This document shows, piece by piece, positions 12,701 through 27,700 of a DNA stretch of 64,000 bases (positions are counted from its first letter, which is position 1; every line of letters starts with the position of its first letter). The stretch is from contig CM069607.1 of NCBI GenBank assembly GCA_035771175.1, positions 12,815,001-12,879,000 on the forward strand, read 5' to 3'. The translations under genes were made by a program, and so were the position numbers. The notes below the pieces were generated by a model that had not been told where the DNA came from, ran no database searches, and worked only from the letters and a program-made list of their open reading frames with translations. The DNA is from Paratinospora sagittata (lineage: Eukaryota; Streptophyta; Magnoliopsida; Ranunculales; Menispermaceae).

Positions 12701-15700
12701 ATACCCCCTTCTAGTTTTAGTAGTTTGTAAAAATTAACAACTAAACTTAATAACTCAACAATCTCCACTTGTTGCTAGATATTCCTAGTACAAGTCATTT
12801 TCAATAACCAAGAGAAATCTTCATAGTAAGCTCAAATCTCAGCTATTGACTATTTTGTTACTGCTAATGGCTTATTTTTTGAACCTCATATCAAACAAGC
12901 AAAAGATCAAAGCTGTAGTGTTCTGTACTTTACATACATTAAGAGCAGTTAGTTTGGTCTTATGTGCTCCAGCTGGCATACCATCCTCATAGGAATGAAC
13001 AACAGCAATAGCATCATGCTCCCCTTCCTGCACAAAAAGAAACGTACTGAAACAAAGTGTAAATGCCTTAAACATCCTTCATATAAAAGCTATTATTTAT
13101 TGGTCCTTTATCAACTATGCACTAAACTTAATAAAACGAAAAGAAAAAAAATGAAGTGACAAAAATACTTTATCAAACTATAGTCCTTCCCAATAATCCT
13201 ACAAGCTTAACTTGTAACCTCTTATCTAGATCATAGTTTTAGAACTCAAATGAGACTTATGACTTGAGGCACTCAAAAACCAACCTAGGCTTAAGCCTCA
13301 ATGTTACCCTACATGAGGCTTACTATCCAGGCTTATGCCTTAAGACTATGTGAGGGTTAAGCCTCTCTATTTATGAACATAAGGGCTATGGCTCAACCTA
13401 AGCCCTTTCTTTTGTTTGAATTTTCTATTTTTTGTTAAAACCCTTCAACTGATATTAGAATAAACTTGCTAGTTTTCTTTCTTTTTCTCTTTTTGGGAAA
13501 TGGAAACTTACTGTTCCACACTAAGGGACAAAGTGTTAGCCCAACAGACCCAACGGTGCTTAGTGAAGGGACTGAATGAAAATGCGATCCACTGACTCCC
13601 CATCATTACGACAAAGAACACATCTATGAGGAGAGATGAATTTATTTGGGAATCTCCTTTGCAGACCATCAGTTGTGTTAAGCTTAGTATGTGCATTAAT
13701 CTAACCTAAAATTTTAACTTTAGAAGGAACATGAGCTATGTTAAGGAGTATGCAAGGAACATTTGGTTGGATGGATCATTAATGAGATTTTGGAAGAAAA
13801 ACTTGGTGGTGAAATATAATAATAGGGTCAAGAATTCAACACTCTTTATCCTCTAACTAGCTAAAGAGGACTTCTGCAAGAATACCTAACAGACAACCTA
13901 CTTCTTCTTCCTCTTTGACAGTGAGATTCCTAGGGAAGTGTAAATTCTAAGAGGGGTGATCCCTACTACTATCAAGGTTAAGGAAAAAAGACATTGGTCG
14001 ATTATGATACTGGCAAAGACGACATAGAGCTGGGAATAAGGAAGCAGAATCTAAGGAACCAATCCTGAATCTTCCCAAAATCTGATTTTCTGTCAATTTC
14101 CTAAACTAAATTCTGATTAATGGATAAAAGACGTTATAGAGAGAATGAATCTGTTTATAAGCATAAGTTTATTGATAACTTCTCAACTAGGACTAATTTA
14201 ACTTAACTAAAGTCAAAAGAAAGCATTTTCCCCACCTATAACAACATGGGTTTATTCCACTCTGCTGAATTAAGGGTCACATCATTTGCGAGATTACAGG
14301 GAGGCTTAGGGAGCTCTGTGCAAAAAGTAACAACCAGGTAAGATATAACATTTTTTTTACACTCATTTTTTCGCTCCAAGTCAACTTTGTTCCATGTGGC
14401 ATCAATTTCTTTGCAACAGTTCTGTAGCATTTGGAACAAGTCTGAACACCAGTAATAGAAGCAGAAAAAGAGTAATAAATCACAAAGGACTGTACTGAGA
14501 ACTGCAAAGTATTTGTTATTGGAATCCATAACATATCATTATAATAGAAAACAAATGTTTATGTTTCCAGAATCTGAACACTTCAAAAAAAAGTTAAATC
14601 ATAAAGATTAAAGATGGAAACATGTCAGAATAAATTAAAGACAAAAGAATCTCAAGGTTTAGAGATGGAGCATTAATAGATAACCAAATGTGTAAAGGAA
14701 AGTGACAACCTGTGCACAGTGATCACCCAATAACTTAAAAAATATCAACAACTGTAAATGAAGTGAGTAGGAAAACTAAAGACTATTAATCAGCCATTAA
14801 TTGCCATAAGATGAACAACATGAAACTCACTCTAATATGACAGTAGGACTCTTTCAATTTCTGAAGCATCAACAAGTCAATTGGCTTCAATAAAGGGTCA
14901 GTACAAATTGATGGCCAAGTTCGATGATGTCTCTGGATCCATAAAAGACATCTTGATATATCCTGAAAGAGATGCACTTATTAAGTAGTTACGAACATAC
15001 CATGCCAACAAATGTCAAGAGAGTGCACTTGGTGGCAGCAAAAAATCTAATGGCAACTGGATAGTTACAAAAGTAAGAACACCTATAAACAAATTAAAAA
15101 AAAATAGCAAGAACAAAAATTCCTTGAGACATTCAGAGAGCTTCATTGGAAATGTCAAGGAATAAGATAAGATACAAATTTCAGAGGAGCCTTTGCATTG
15201 GGTTTGAAAAAAAATGTACCAGCTACAGTGAAGCTCTTTCACCAAAACAAATACCTAATTCTTAATTGTTTCCACAAAGAAGACATGATTATTTATAATA
15301 GCTTCATAACAAAGGCCTAAGATTCATGATACGAAATGAGGAAATGTTTTAGACTGGTTTCAATGCAATACAAATAACCCTTAATCAACAGCCAGAGAAG
15401 TAGAAAAGAAAAGAAAAAAACAGGGAGAAAATGCAGGCAGAGATATGTGGGCTGCACTCTTAGAATTAGGGAAGCAAAATAAAATAGTAAGCATTAAATG
15501 TTAATAGATACCTCTCCACCATAAGGCAAAGTCACACATGTAGTAGGCAGAGCTACTCCATCCTGAACAATAGTCACAGAAAAAAGTTATCATTGAGTAA
15601 ATGGGCTATTGTTCCTGTGTAAATCATTGTTGCACATTTCAACAGCCAGATAGGTTCTAAATTACCAGAGTAGCTCCTAAGTCCTAAGAGGCTTGAAGCT

Positions 15701-18700
15701 ATGTAGCATGACAGAGATTATTTTAGAAGCAAGAAATACACGAGAAATTGCCCTTACCTCAATACAAATAATTGATGTCACCTGAGCACCCATATTCACA
15801 ACACATGCAGTAGATAATCCATTCCCAAAGGCTGCGGCAAGACCTTCCTGTTCAACAATATGTTAAGACAGACTTCAAACCATGAAAGTTTCAGAATCAA
15901 GTCATTAACTGTCAAAATGGGTGACTGATCTTTGTAAAAAAGGAACAGAAAAGAAAAACTTAAGAAGACAAGGGTGTTTGATTCATGGTTTGGTAATGGC
16001 TTTCTGTTCCAAAATACTTTTAGTCTAACATAAAGCAACTATTTAAAAAAAAAAAAAAGTGATAATCTACTGCTCTGGATACTCAAACACTGACCATTTA
16101 GGTGATTGTATAGACTTGTATATTACTTGTTACAATATGCATATTATGTATCCATAAGGAAGCTCGGGCTCCATTTGTACTGTGAAACTTTGGGCTGTTT
16201 TGAGCTCTGAATCCCATTGCACCACACTCAATTAGTTTAAGCATTGACAATACTACAAAAGTATGATAGATTAGGAAAATCCCACTTGGAGTTAGAACTT
16301 ATTATTTGGAATTCCTTTTTTTCTTTATGGGCAGATACCCAATAGTTAATGAACATTGCATACTGGCTTTAGATTCAATTTCTATGATGAGGCACATTTA
16401 GAGGATCCCAGAATTATTTTGTCTCAAGTTGCAATATTTTATTACGAGTATGCATACAGATAATGGTCTTTAACCTTAAGGAATTCTTTCTTTCTCCATA
16501 AACCTCTACTGATTATAAAATACATCAAAACTTTTTATGATCAAGGATTTTATTCTTCTCTTTAGAGCTTCTGCCACACAGAACAACATCAAAGGCCCAT
16601 GACCAACCTAATGAGTGAACAATGAAAGATCAATGCAAAAGGCTAGTACAAATTGAACTAGTTTGATTTTAGGAAAGTATGCCAACAAGAGTATGAAAAA
16701 GAGTCCTCACACGTGGAAAGCAATGGAACATAATACAACTAGCTAGCTATTACTTGGCACTAGCAAGTAATAGAAGCACAGCTACGAAGCATAGCTATGC
16801 CTCAAACACATTAACGCGTCAACATTTCCTCTCCTAACACCCTCTTCAGTTTTATAGATAGCATATCCACATTGTTTTCAACTTCAAATCTATGGACTAA
16901 AACTACAGAGGAACAAAAATGATTGTCTATGGAGGCTTTAGGCTACATTAGTTTGGTTTATGATGAATGAGGCTATGGAGGTTGGAAACAAGTCTTAGAA
17001 GAGATGAGCCCCAGAGAAAACATTACCCAAAACAACAACCAAAACCCAAAACAACAACCAAACAACCAACAAAGAACAACATCCCAAAATAAGAACCAAA
17101 ATTCTCGCCTTGCTGGAGCAAAACTACATCATGGTGCTCACGCGAAGCAAACCTCTAAGCTAATCACTAAGTGTAACCATTTGAGAGCTTTGAACTTGCC
17201 ACCCATTGAGTAGCCAAGTAGAAAGATTTGTCCCGAACAGTCAACACGACCTTATAATCTTCTTTAAAATATTATATAGTTCATTTCGTGCCAAATGCTC
17301 AAAGTAGTTGCAAAAATAATCACCATCCAACACTCCTTCCGTCATCTAAGCATGATCACATGGTCCAGGTCAAAAAGCTCCCCTACAGAACACGGGACGC
17401 ACTAGCATTGAAACCCACAACCATGCTCCACCTTCGTCAAATTGCCTTGGCAAAGGAACAACCAAAAAAAATGTCATTGACAAATTCCTCCTCGTGCATT
17501 CATAAAGAACACAAGCATGGGGAGATAGACAAGATAGGCATGCAAATCTGAAGGACATCCGTTGTGTTGACCTTACCGAGGTTGATGAGCCGCTCTAAAA
17601 TTTTAACATTGGATGGCACTTTGGCTTTCCAAAAAGTTAAAATTCCAAAAACCTCAACCAAATGGGAAAAGAAAGATCTAGTAAAGAATCCTCCAGACGT
17701 TTTAGGAGACAAAAGAAGACAGTCCTCCCTATCAGAAAGATGGTACTTGTCAACCATAGATAGGAGGGAAGACACCTCTAAGTACACTCAAGGAGTGAGG
17801 TTGTGAGGGAAGTGGAGATTCCAAGAGTGGTGGGAGCAAAAGAAGATGGAAATGAGGGGCCTTGTGGATGGAAGAGAGCCTATAAAGGTTTGGGACGGTA
17901 GACTTGAGAGTGGAACCCCCACGTCACATATCCTCCCAAAAACAAAAAGGTCTCGTTGTTGCCTGCACTAAACTAAATGTGATTATCAACGAAGGTATGG
18001 ATAGCATGGATGTATTTCCAAGGGCTTCTATGGATGACCCTAGGAGCAATGCTTGCATCCCTTCCATTGTCTAACAAACCATGCCTGCTTTTAATGATTC
18101 TGGTCCAAAGTGTGTCATGTTCCCTGAGGATCTTCAAAGCCCTTTGCCCAACAAAGCAATGTTCCTTTTGTGCAAATTCCCAATGTTTTAAACCCCTTGC
18201 TCAATCATACAACCAACAATGTCCCAAAAAAGCAACAATAATGATAATATTGTTATTACTATTATTACTAATAATGAAGGGGAGTCTAGGCTCAACAATT
18301 GGAATGTTGATGTGTGACCATGTGGTCACGGGTTCAAGTCGTGGAAAGTGGAAACAGCCTCTTGCGAAGCAAGGTAAGGTTACATACAAAAGACCCAAAT
18401 GTGGTCCAACCCTTCCTCGAGACCTCGCATAGGCTGGAGCTTCGTGCACTAGGCTGCCCCTTTTTATTACTAATAATAAGATTCCAAAAAGACGATAGCT
18501 AATTATAAGTTAATCAACGAAAGAAAGCATAGATTATAAGTTAATCAACAGTATCCTTCTCAATTTTCATTAATGGAAGGCTGAGTAGGAGGTTATCCGA
18601 TTCTAGGGGCTTGAGACAAGGAGACCCACTCTCTAGATTTCTCTACACCCTAGTTATTGATGTTCTCAATGAAATTACCAACAAAGCAAAGGAAAAAGGT

Positions 18701-21700
18701 CTGGTGAATGGTTTCAAGGTGGGAAAAGATGAGGTGCACATCTTTCATATTCAGTTTGCTAACGACTATATTTTCTTTGTGGAAAATGACAGCTCCAACA
18801 TGGAAAATACCTTAATGATCGTCAAGAGCTTCTGCTTTATGTCTGGATTGAACGTCAATTTCTCCAAAAGCCAAATTGTGGGAGTAACCTTGATGAGTCA
18901 AATATTGAGATCATGTCCTAAAGATGTGGTTGCACTGGTGGGTGTTGGCCATTAAAATATCTAGGAATGCCCTTGGTGGCAATCCTCATAAACTCTCCTT
19001 CTGGGAACCGGTTATTCATACACTTCCCAAACGGATTGAGGGGTGGAAGGGTTGCATTGCTAAAATCGGTTCTTGAGGCCATTCCAACGTACTTTCATTC
19101 AGTCTTTCGAATCACCAAAAAAGTGGTTGCAGCTATTGAACACTTAATGAGGAATTTCCTTTGGAAGGATGAGGACAAAGCTATGGGCATGCACTTAATT
19201 ACATGGGAGAAGGTGAAAAGAAGTTTGGACCGCAGGGGCTAGCTATCGATGATTTGATATTTTAATCTATTAGGGGCAAAGCACTTGTTAGCAAATGGCT
19301 TTGGAGGTTCGAGGAGGAAAGGGAATCTCTATGGGCTAAAATCATTAGAAGCAGGCACGTTTTGCTTGAGAATGTGAGGGATGCCACTGTCCACCTAAAA
19401 GCCAACTTTAAGAGCCTTTGGAAGTTCATACATTCATTCTATCTATCATTCCTTTCTCCCTCACATTAGACTCAAACTTGGTAAGGGCCACTTGATACGC
19501 CTCTTGGAAGATACTTGGTGCGATAATAAACAGTTTCATGAACCTCTTTCCTTCCCTCTATTCTATCTCATCCCAGTACAATGCTCCCATCTCTTCCTTT
19601 GTGATCTCGGATTCTGCTAGTGGTTTAAATTGGAACCCTCATCTTCTTAGGAACCCTTCCCATAGAGCCCATTTCAAAGTTACTTCTATCATAGAGTCCT
19701 TAGCATCTGTTAGTCTCTCAAAATGAGAATGACAGAGTGTTATGTATTGGTGACAACACTGGCTCTTTCTCCACTAAATCATTCTTCCAGATTATCTCGA
19801 ACTCATTATTTGCTCCTTCTAGATTTTTCCATGCACCTTCTAAGGTCAAAATTATGGGCTTGTTGCCAGCTCATAACAAGCTTAACTGTGCTGATATTTT
19901 CCAAAGGAAGTTATCAAATATGCACATTTCCCCAAGTTGTGTTGTTTGTGCAGGAACAACGTAAAGAAAATTGACCATATACTTGGCCGATGCGAGTTTA
20001 CAAAGAGAGTATGTGACAAGTTTTAGCTCCTTCTACATGATCTAGTTCTTCCTAATGCGAACGCCCCCTTCTCTTTCCCCAATAGTGAAAGGATGAAGCC
20101 AATAATCAAGAATTATTGGAGGGTGGCTTTTTTTGAAATCACTTGGAGTATTCGGATTGAAAGAAACAATAGGATCTTTCATGATAAACACAATAGCGTG
20201 GGACAGGTTGGGATTCTTCCCTTCTTTTTGTGTTGGGTTAGTAGTTGTAAATCATCTCTTGGTTATGATTTGGTGAATGGTTATGTAATTGGAACTACAT
20301 TTTGTTTACTCTATAGAAGCCTCTCTTGCCCCCTTTTGGCTAATTTTGTATAACTTTCTACTATCAATATCTCCTTCCATAGTTTCACATTGTCAATCCT
20401 TTAATCTCAATCTTTCTCAGAAGCGGCAGCGGGTATATCTACTCTGTCTCGTCCAAAAAAAAAAAATCACGTGAATTTTTTTTTTTTTTTTTTTTTTTTT
20501 GAGAATATGGGTGTCACGAACCCCTCTCCCCACAAGTTCCATGAGCACCGGTTGCTCGACCAAGAGACACCCCCAGTAGCCAATGAAATGCTAGGTGTGG
20601 GATACAACCTTGGGTGTATGATTCCGTAGCGCTATTAACCCAACCACTCAACCAAAACCTTGTTGGTTAAAATCATGTGAAAATCAACAGTTTAAGGCAT
20701 TTATATCACAAATTCATAAAAATGTTTCTTCAATCACATATAAGTATTCACAAGTAGAATGCAAGGACAAGAATGCAAGGACAAGCTTCACAAAATTAAA
20801 TGATTTATTTCAGTGTCAAGAAAGGGAGAATTTTGTTGATGAGAGAGAGACAATGGGTCATCAACAATTTTTTCAAGAAAGTAGCAGAGAAAACTTGAAG
20901 AAGGCAGAGATTTTAATTCTTTCAAACAGAACCCGAAGAGACGAGAAATATAGGTTGTTAAGAGAAGGGAGAAAGGCAGATCAATAATCATCTAAATGAA
21001 AGGGAAAAAAGGTGTTGCAAAGGGTATTCAAGATCAGTAACCAGTGAAAATCAACTATAAAGGCAACTATTGAATCACTAATTCAAAAGTTGTTTTTATC
21101 ATGGAGATCTCTAATCGTTGCAAGGGAAGTTTGTTTGCTACTAAAAGTTATAGTATTTTTATAAATGCTTGTGAATTCTATTGTATTCAACACCCACAAA
21201 TTATTATCCTCTAATCTTCATTCTAGGTGACACTTTAACACATCATCATCCCTCTCCCCCTCCAGACACCCACAAACATACACAAAAATGCATAACTAGA
21301 AGCAAAGATATATTCAATACCTGGTGCACAACAGCAGAGCTAAAGTGCAAATCTCTCAATACAATTGATAGTGTTTCCTTTATTTCTGCAGATGACCAGA
21401 AAATGTTAAACAGAAAAACTACTAAAGAACTTAACCAAAAAATAAGAGATATCTTGTACAAGAGAAGAGATGAAAACCTAAGGGCACATGTAAGGATCTT
21501 GCAAGGACATCCATTTTGTCAACAAAGGTTAGTGACAACAAGGTTCGTAAAAAAACCAAGAGTCTAGTCGTTCTTCTATATAAACTGAAAAGTTTAAAAG
21601 CAATAAGAAATAGCCAACAATCACAAACGAACAGTGATTTCAACAATCTTTTCTATCCTACATAGCTATATTTTTGCTTCCATTTAGTCAATGGTTTATA

Positions 21701-24700
21701 TGTTTCTTGATTGCTCTTAGCAGTGAGTGCCTAGAGGAAGAGTGTCTACCAGCTCAGTGAATCAACCAGTGGTTAAAACAAATAAATCCACTTCGTTGAC
21801 TTCATATAATTCATATATATTATTCTTAGCTTTCAATTGATGACTGAGAATTTTGCTACAAAGCAAAGAAAAGGAGGCCTTGTAAATGTTTTCACGAGCT
21901 TCACCATAAAAAACAATCTATTTTTCAAAAAAAAAAAAAACAATCTAGCTTTGAGCTTTTAAATATTAACCCCACAATACATACACTTGTACACATAATT
22001 GATTAAATGATACAATCCTAATAAATCAACATCTTTCCTCTCTGGATCACCCCTACCAACATCCTGTCTTACCACAGTCAACAATTCCCCAATTTCAAAC
22101 CTTCTATTTACTGTTAATATTCTCCAACAAATGCACAAGATAAAACATGTCACCACCTAGATGTCACATGCATGTTTATTTTAAGTTTGAGAACTTCACA
22201 TTTTCCTGATTAATCTCCTGACTCTCTCAATTCAGTTACGTTCCAAGACTTGTTGTAAGCAGACCACTGTAACTCTAGACTTTAAAATGAGGCTGTTTAC
22301 AGAAATGAGCCTCTTATGAGAAGGTTTCCCTCATTGTATTTACTTTCAGCACTCCACAACTAGCCCATAGCAGCCTCTCCTCTTAGCCTTACATGAGATT
22401 ATGGTTATGGAAGTTAAATTTAAGGTGTTATTTACATGACCATGAGGTGGTTGAGATGACATGATTATTCGAAAAACTGGAAGGAGTCAAGACTATGTGG
22501 ACCTGCAAGATAGAAAGAGGTGGAAAGTGGACATCTCGAAGATCTTCTCTGGCCAATATTGTTTTCGACAGCTCATTGGTACATCAAGTTCTCTTCCCGC
22601 TCTTTCCCTTTTCGTGGAAAAAAAGTTACATACTAAAGTGAAGCTATTTGATCGGGTCCTCACTTTGGAGATATTAAACATAACATGTTTGTCACAGTGG
22701 GGGAAACTATTCATAGCTATTTCCCCTCACGAGTGTGTTCTATGCAAAAATGGAGAGAGATTGGATCATATGTTACTTGATTGCTCATGCACCAGAGCTC
22801 TGTGGCACAAACTCCCAAGGGACAGTATATAGGTTGGTCTTCCTAGACAACATATGAACATTTTAACACAGTTACAGAGATACCGTGGGCTAACACAAGG
22901 ACGATAGGATAGATGGTATGGAATATTGGTGGATCAATGAATTTGTGACTGTTTGCTAGGGGAATGAAACAAGAATTTTGAGGGTTGCCCATCTGACATC
23001 AATTCTACAATGGTCTATGCTCACTGTCTAACTTGATTAGAAATAGACTGTTTCTCTTCAAAAGAACTTTCCCCATCTTTCTTTTGTTTCATTTCTTCAT
23101 CTAGCTTTCGGGTTCTACCCTCCTGAATGCAAACATCTATGAGGCTTCCATTCAGGAACCCTTAGTCAAGACAAATAAACTAAGAAATTATTGAAAGAAA
23201 CACTCAACTGATCCTTCTAATATTATCGGAAACAAGCAATTTTTGTTTTTTTTGGGCAAATAATTGAGCTCCACTTCTTTTAGTCATTTGCACTCCACAA
23301 GTTCCAATAGGAAAAAAAAAAACTTACAATTTGCAAAATCACAATAAAGAAATTCAGCTCAACCAACCATAGCCATTTGTCATTTCTGCTCCAAGACAAC
23401 ATAGACAATGTTTTTATTTTTTTATTGTTTTTGACATGACAGCCAATGTAGACCTATATTCTAATATACTAGTTATACACATTCTTTTGAAATGAACTTT
23501 AGAAGAATGCTTCCCAACCATACAACCATTATCTTCACAATAATTTTGTACAAAACATTGCATGAAACTAAAACCCTGGACTTACCCAATAGAACTTTTT
23601 GGAAAAGCAAATGAATGCAAAGAAGGAAGATGTATAAGATCTTGGAAGGAGATAACTATTGTGATGGTCATAAATCTGTTAATTACCACTACACCCCAAT
23701 AAGAAGTTCAAAAGAGAAGAAGAAAAAGAAAAAAGACCTTAAAAACCATTAGGACCAACACACAGTCTTTCAAAACTCACCATGCCACTTATTCACCACT
23801 TATATCAAAAGTTGGATATGGATTTACATAAAAGCTAATAATTATGCCCCCTCCCCTTCTTTCTTCCAATATATCCTCCTAAATGGAATTTAAGTAACAA
23901 TTGATTAACAGTAGTTCTTTCTCCATCAGACAACTAAAATAATGTCACTATCCCATCTGAATCTTCTTCAGTCTTCTCCAAAGCTTGGTGTTTTCTTCTA
24001 GAACACAAGGAATGAATTCCCTCTTTTGCCTTTTCAATGAAGTGATATTAAAGTATTTTATGTTCCTTCTTGAAGCTAATTAATCATCCCATTTCATCTC
24101 AAAAAAATAAAAAATAAAAAAAGATCTTTTTGAGACTCACTACTCATCTTCTTCCATTCAAAGCTTCTTTCTTTTGGAGTGAATTAAAAATAGTGGACAC
24201 TAGTAATACTAGATATAATCTTGCCATTATGTAGATTCTGTTCACCCTTTTTTGTTTTGCATGTGCTTAACCAAAATGGCCACTCATAAGAAACCATAGG
24301 AATCTGTCCCTTTTTTTTTATTTCTCTTGGGGCTATGGTGGACATGTGGAAGGGAAAATTTTCCGAAAAAGAAAAGAACGAAAAAAAAGTTGGGTTGTAT
24401 GCATGTGGTATAAGTATCATTCTATCTATAGTATATAAAAGCCAGCTTTGAGGAAAAAAAATTCGCAAAATAAAAGTTGAAAAGAAACAAAAAATTTGAA
24501 GAAAGGAAGCTTTTTTTTTTAATATTTTATGGGCTAATATAAGGAGATCAAGAACTTAAGGCACATAATTCCAATTATACACTAGTAAAGGAAAGAGAAT
24601 TCAAAAGACATCTTAATGACTAGAAACAAAAGTAACTACCACGACTATCAAATGTTTCTGGCACAACAATAATAGCAGAATACATGTTCCTTTCACTCTG

Positions 24701-27700
24701 AGGGATATGCAGTTTCTCATTCAAAATCCATTCCCAAATTGCACATAGGTCTTCAAGAACCTGTAACAGAAAAAATCTTAAATGAAGACCAAGAACTTTG
24801 ACATTACCTACAAATACATAACTTTTATGAATCTATGGAAAGGAACGAAAAATCATAAAACCATATCTGGCGCTATTCAACCCACAGACCAACAATGGTG
24901 GTTCATCCCACCCAGATATCTTGATCTATTCTCCCATCCCATCATGCCATATGACTTCAGATATATCAATGAAAAACAACAACATCGGCAGATGTTGGTA
25001 TATTCTAGACAATTAAGAAGTGTCAAACCAAGATAGAATAGGTTGGGTCCCAAATGATTTGCTCTTTTACCTAGTTGTAAGATGCCCTAACCTAGGGTGA
25101 AATAATGAAAATGGGGTTTGTACTCATTTATAGAGTTATAATGTGAAAAAATGATGGGAAATTGCAGTAAATATTGTACTTTATGGATTGTAGGAAGTGA
25201 GAAGACCTTGTAATAGCTCTGAAGGCTTTCAAATAGGGGTTTGAGCAACTTGCGTATAAGGTTTAGATTTATGCCTTCTCATCACATGTCTTCATTTTAT
25301 GCAAGTGCTTATTTTGGAAGCATGGAATATAGTGTGATGCCTTGTCATGGAATGCAAGTACATGCTAAATGCCATAAATGCTTTGAATGTTTTGGTTTTT
25401 ATGCATTAGCATGTAGACCTAGCATAGAACAATGTTTTCAGTGTTTGAGCCGCCAGAATTGATAACCATGGTATTATGTACAGGATGCCCGCAAAGTCAT
25501 GGCCATGGCTCAGGTACGGTTGCCTTTCCTATGTGGGGCTGGGGGCTTCCAAGTGAGTTGTTGTTCACAGGTTGAATCAGTGTAGATTAGGAAGATGTTC
25601 AAGTCTAATTGCTTCCTGAAGTCTTGAGGACTATATTAGAACAGTCAATGCCCACTGGATAGAATAGGATATCATTCGGATTTGGTTGTTTTCTTGCACT
25701 TTGAGGACTACATTAGTGCATGGAAAGCCCTTCAAAAGAGGAATATCTATAGGTAGATGTAGTGGTATATGGCATGTTTTTAAAATGAGGGGTTTTGCCT
25801 ATAAACTCAATTATCTTGTTATGTATATTATTTTCTCTACATGCTGTACTATGTATTTCCATGCATATTATGCCTGTGTTCATGCATCTATTTGACCTCT
25901 AGTGGTAAATATGTGATGGTTGTTGTGAAATTAGCTCACTGGGCTCTTAGCTTTTCAGGATCCTTTATTCCTCGTGACAAGGGCAAAGCCATAGTCTTGT
26001 GAGATTTCCCCCTGCAGCTCTATTGCTCTTGGAGATTGATGTCAATAAGGGTTGAGCGGGAGCTATTGACCTTTGCTGTTTTGCTCTTTGTTTATTTTGG
26101 ACATTTGTATGTGTAAATTTGGAAATTGTAATACTATTTCCTTTCAAGCATTCATGGTTCACTACACATAGTATTTTATGTGCCATATCATATGTCCCTA
26201 GACTTGTTCAGGATATACTATACAGGAAGGTGATTACAAAGGTTAATAGTGCTCTAAGATTGGAGTCCTAGCCTGAACGAACACTTAGATTCCGTACTCC
26301 AATCTAGTTGAGCCACGAAGGTTCATTAGGTTTGCCACACCCTCAACTAAACTAATTCTTTTCCACGACATGGGAAATTGCAGTAATGTATAAGTAAATG
26401 CTTAAATACATAATCAACCATGTAATAATACTTTTAATTTCCCACTTAAGGGACATAATTGCTAGGCGCAGCATAATCACTAGGGAAGGAATAAAAAAGA
26501 AAAAAAAATGGGTTTTGAAGGTTTCAAAGAGGTTTTCATACATTTATTAATGATTTTTCTTCATTTAAAAAAAAATAACCTTAAGCTTCATAAGTTTACA
26601 CTGAGCCCCTCAACCTTTTTAAATTTATAAAGAGCAACTTTTCTACCTTATGTACCGCCTAGGACCTTGGTGATTTGGCTGCTTGTATTGTTGACTGTCT
26701 CGAAAGTTTACTAAATATGACAAGATTTGATAGAAATAAATTCATTAGCATTTACTCCCTGATCCAAAAGAGAATATGATAGGAACAATCAACTGCAACA
26801 CTATAAAAAACCATTTTATAAGCAACACAAAATATAATAGCAAAATAAGGTAGAGGAAGACAATGTACCTGCGGCAACGGATAATACTGAGAAATATTGA
26901 AGTGGCCCCTACGAATAGGACGACGTAAGCAGTATGGCTTAGTAGGAGATATTTGAAGTGCTTCCTCACCACAAATGAACTCTTTATACTTATAGGTCCC
27001 ACAATTAGTCTCTTTATTATCTCCATCTCCAAATTGGCCAGAGGACTCTTCTTGGACACCTTTATTCTCTGGAATTTTAGCAACTCAAACGCAACAATGA
27101 AAAAAAAAAAAAAACAAAGGTACAGTAAACAACTAGAAAGTCTAATCGGAAACCAAGCAAACTTGCCATGATTTTACCTATAAAAGAATTACCATAATTT
27201 CCACACAAGAATGATGAATCAATTAGATGATATACTAAGTTAAGAACAACAAAAAATTTCATTGGTAGCTTGAGGACCGTCACATCCAAAATCTCAGGTG
27301 AAGCATCCCTTAACAAAGCCACTAAGAATGTGGAACTTCATACAAATTTGTGTGTAAAGTGATAAAGCATGACTGACCTTCTGATCAATGATACAAATGT
27401 TGTTAGAACAACTATTAATCACAAAGTTCTCTTATCTTTTTTTCAATATAAGAAATAGCAAGAATAGGGTTAATTAAAAATATCTGAACCCCGACCCGCC
27501 CGACCAAACAGGTCCAAACAAACCAAATTCGGGCAATTTAAGTGTACCAGGGCAGGTTGGTCAAGTAATTGATTTAGTAAACTAAGAATTTGGGATCAGG
27601 CCTCGAATATAAAATTTTGAAACCCAATTGGTCCGACCCGGCTGAATTTTGTCCCTCTTCATGCATAGCCACCTATCCCTCTTCATATGCCACCCCCGAG

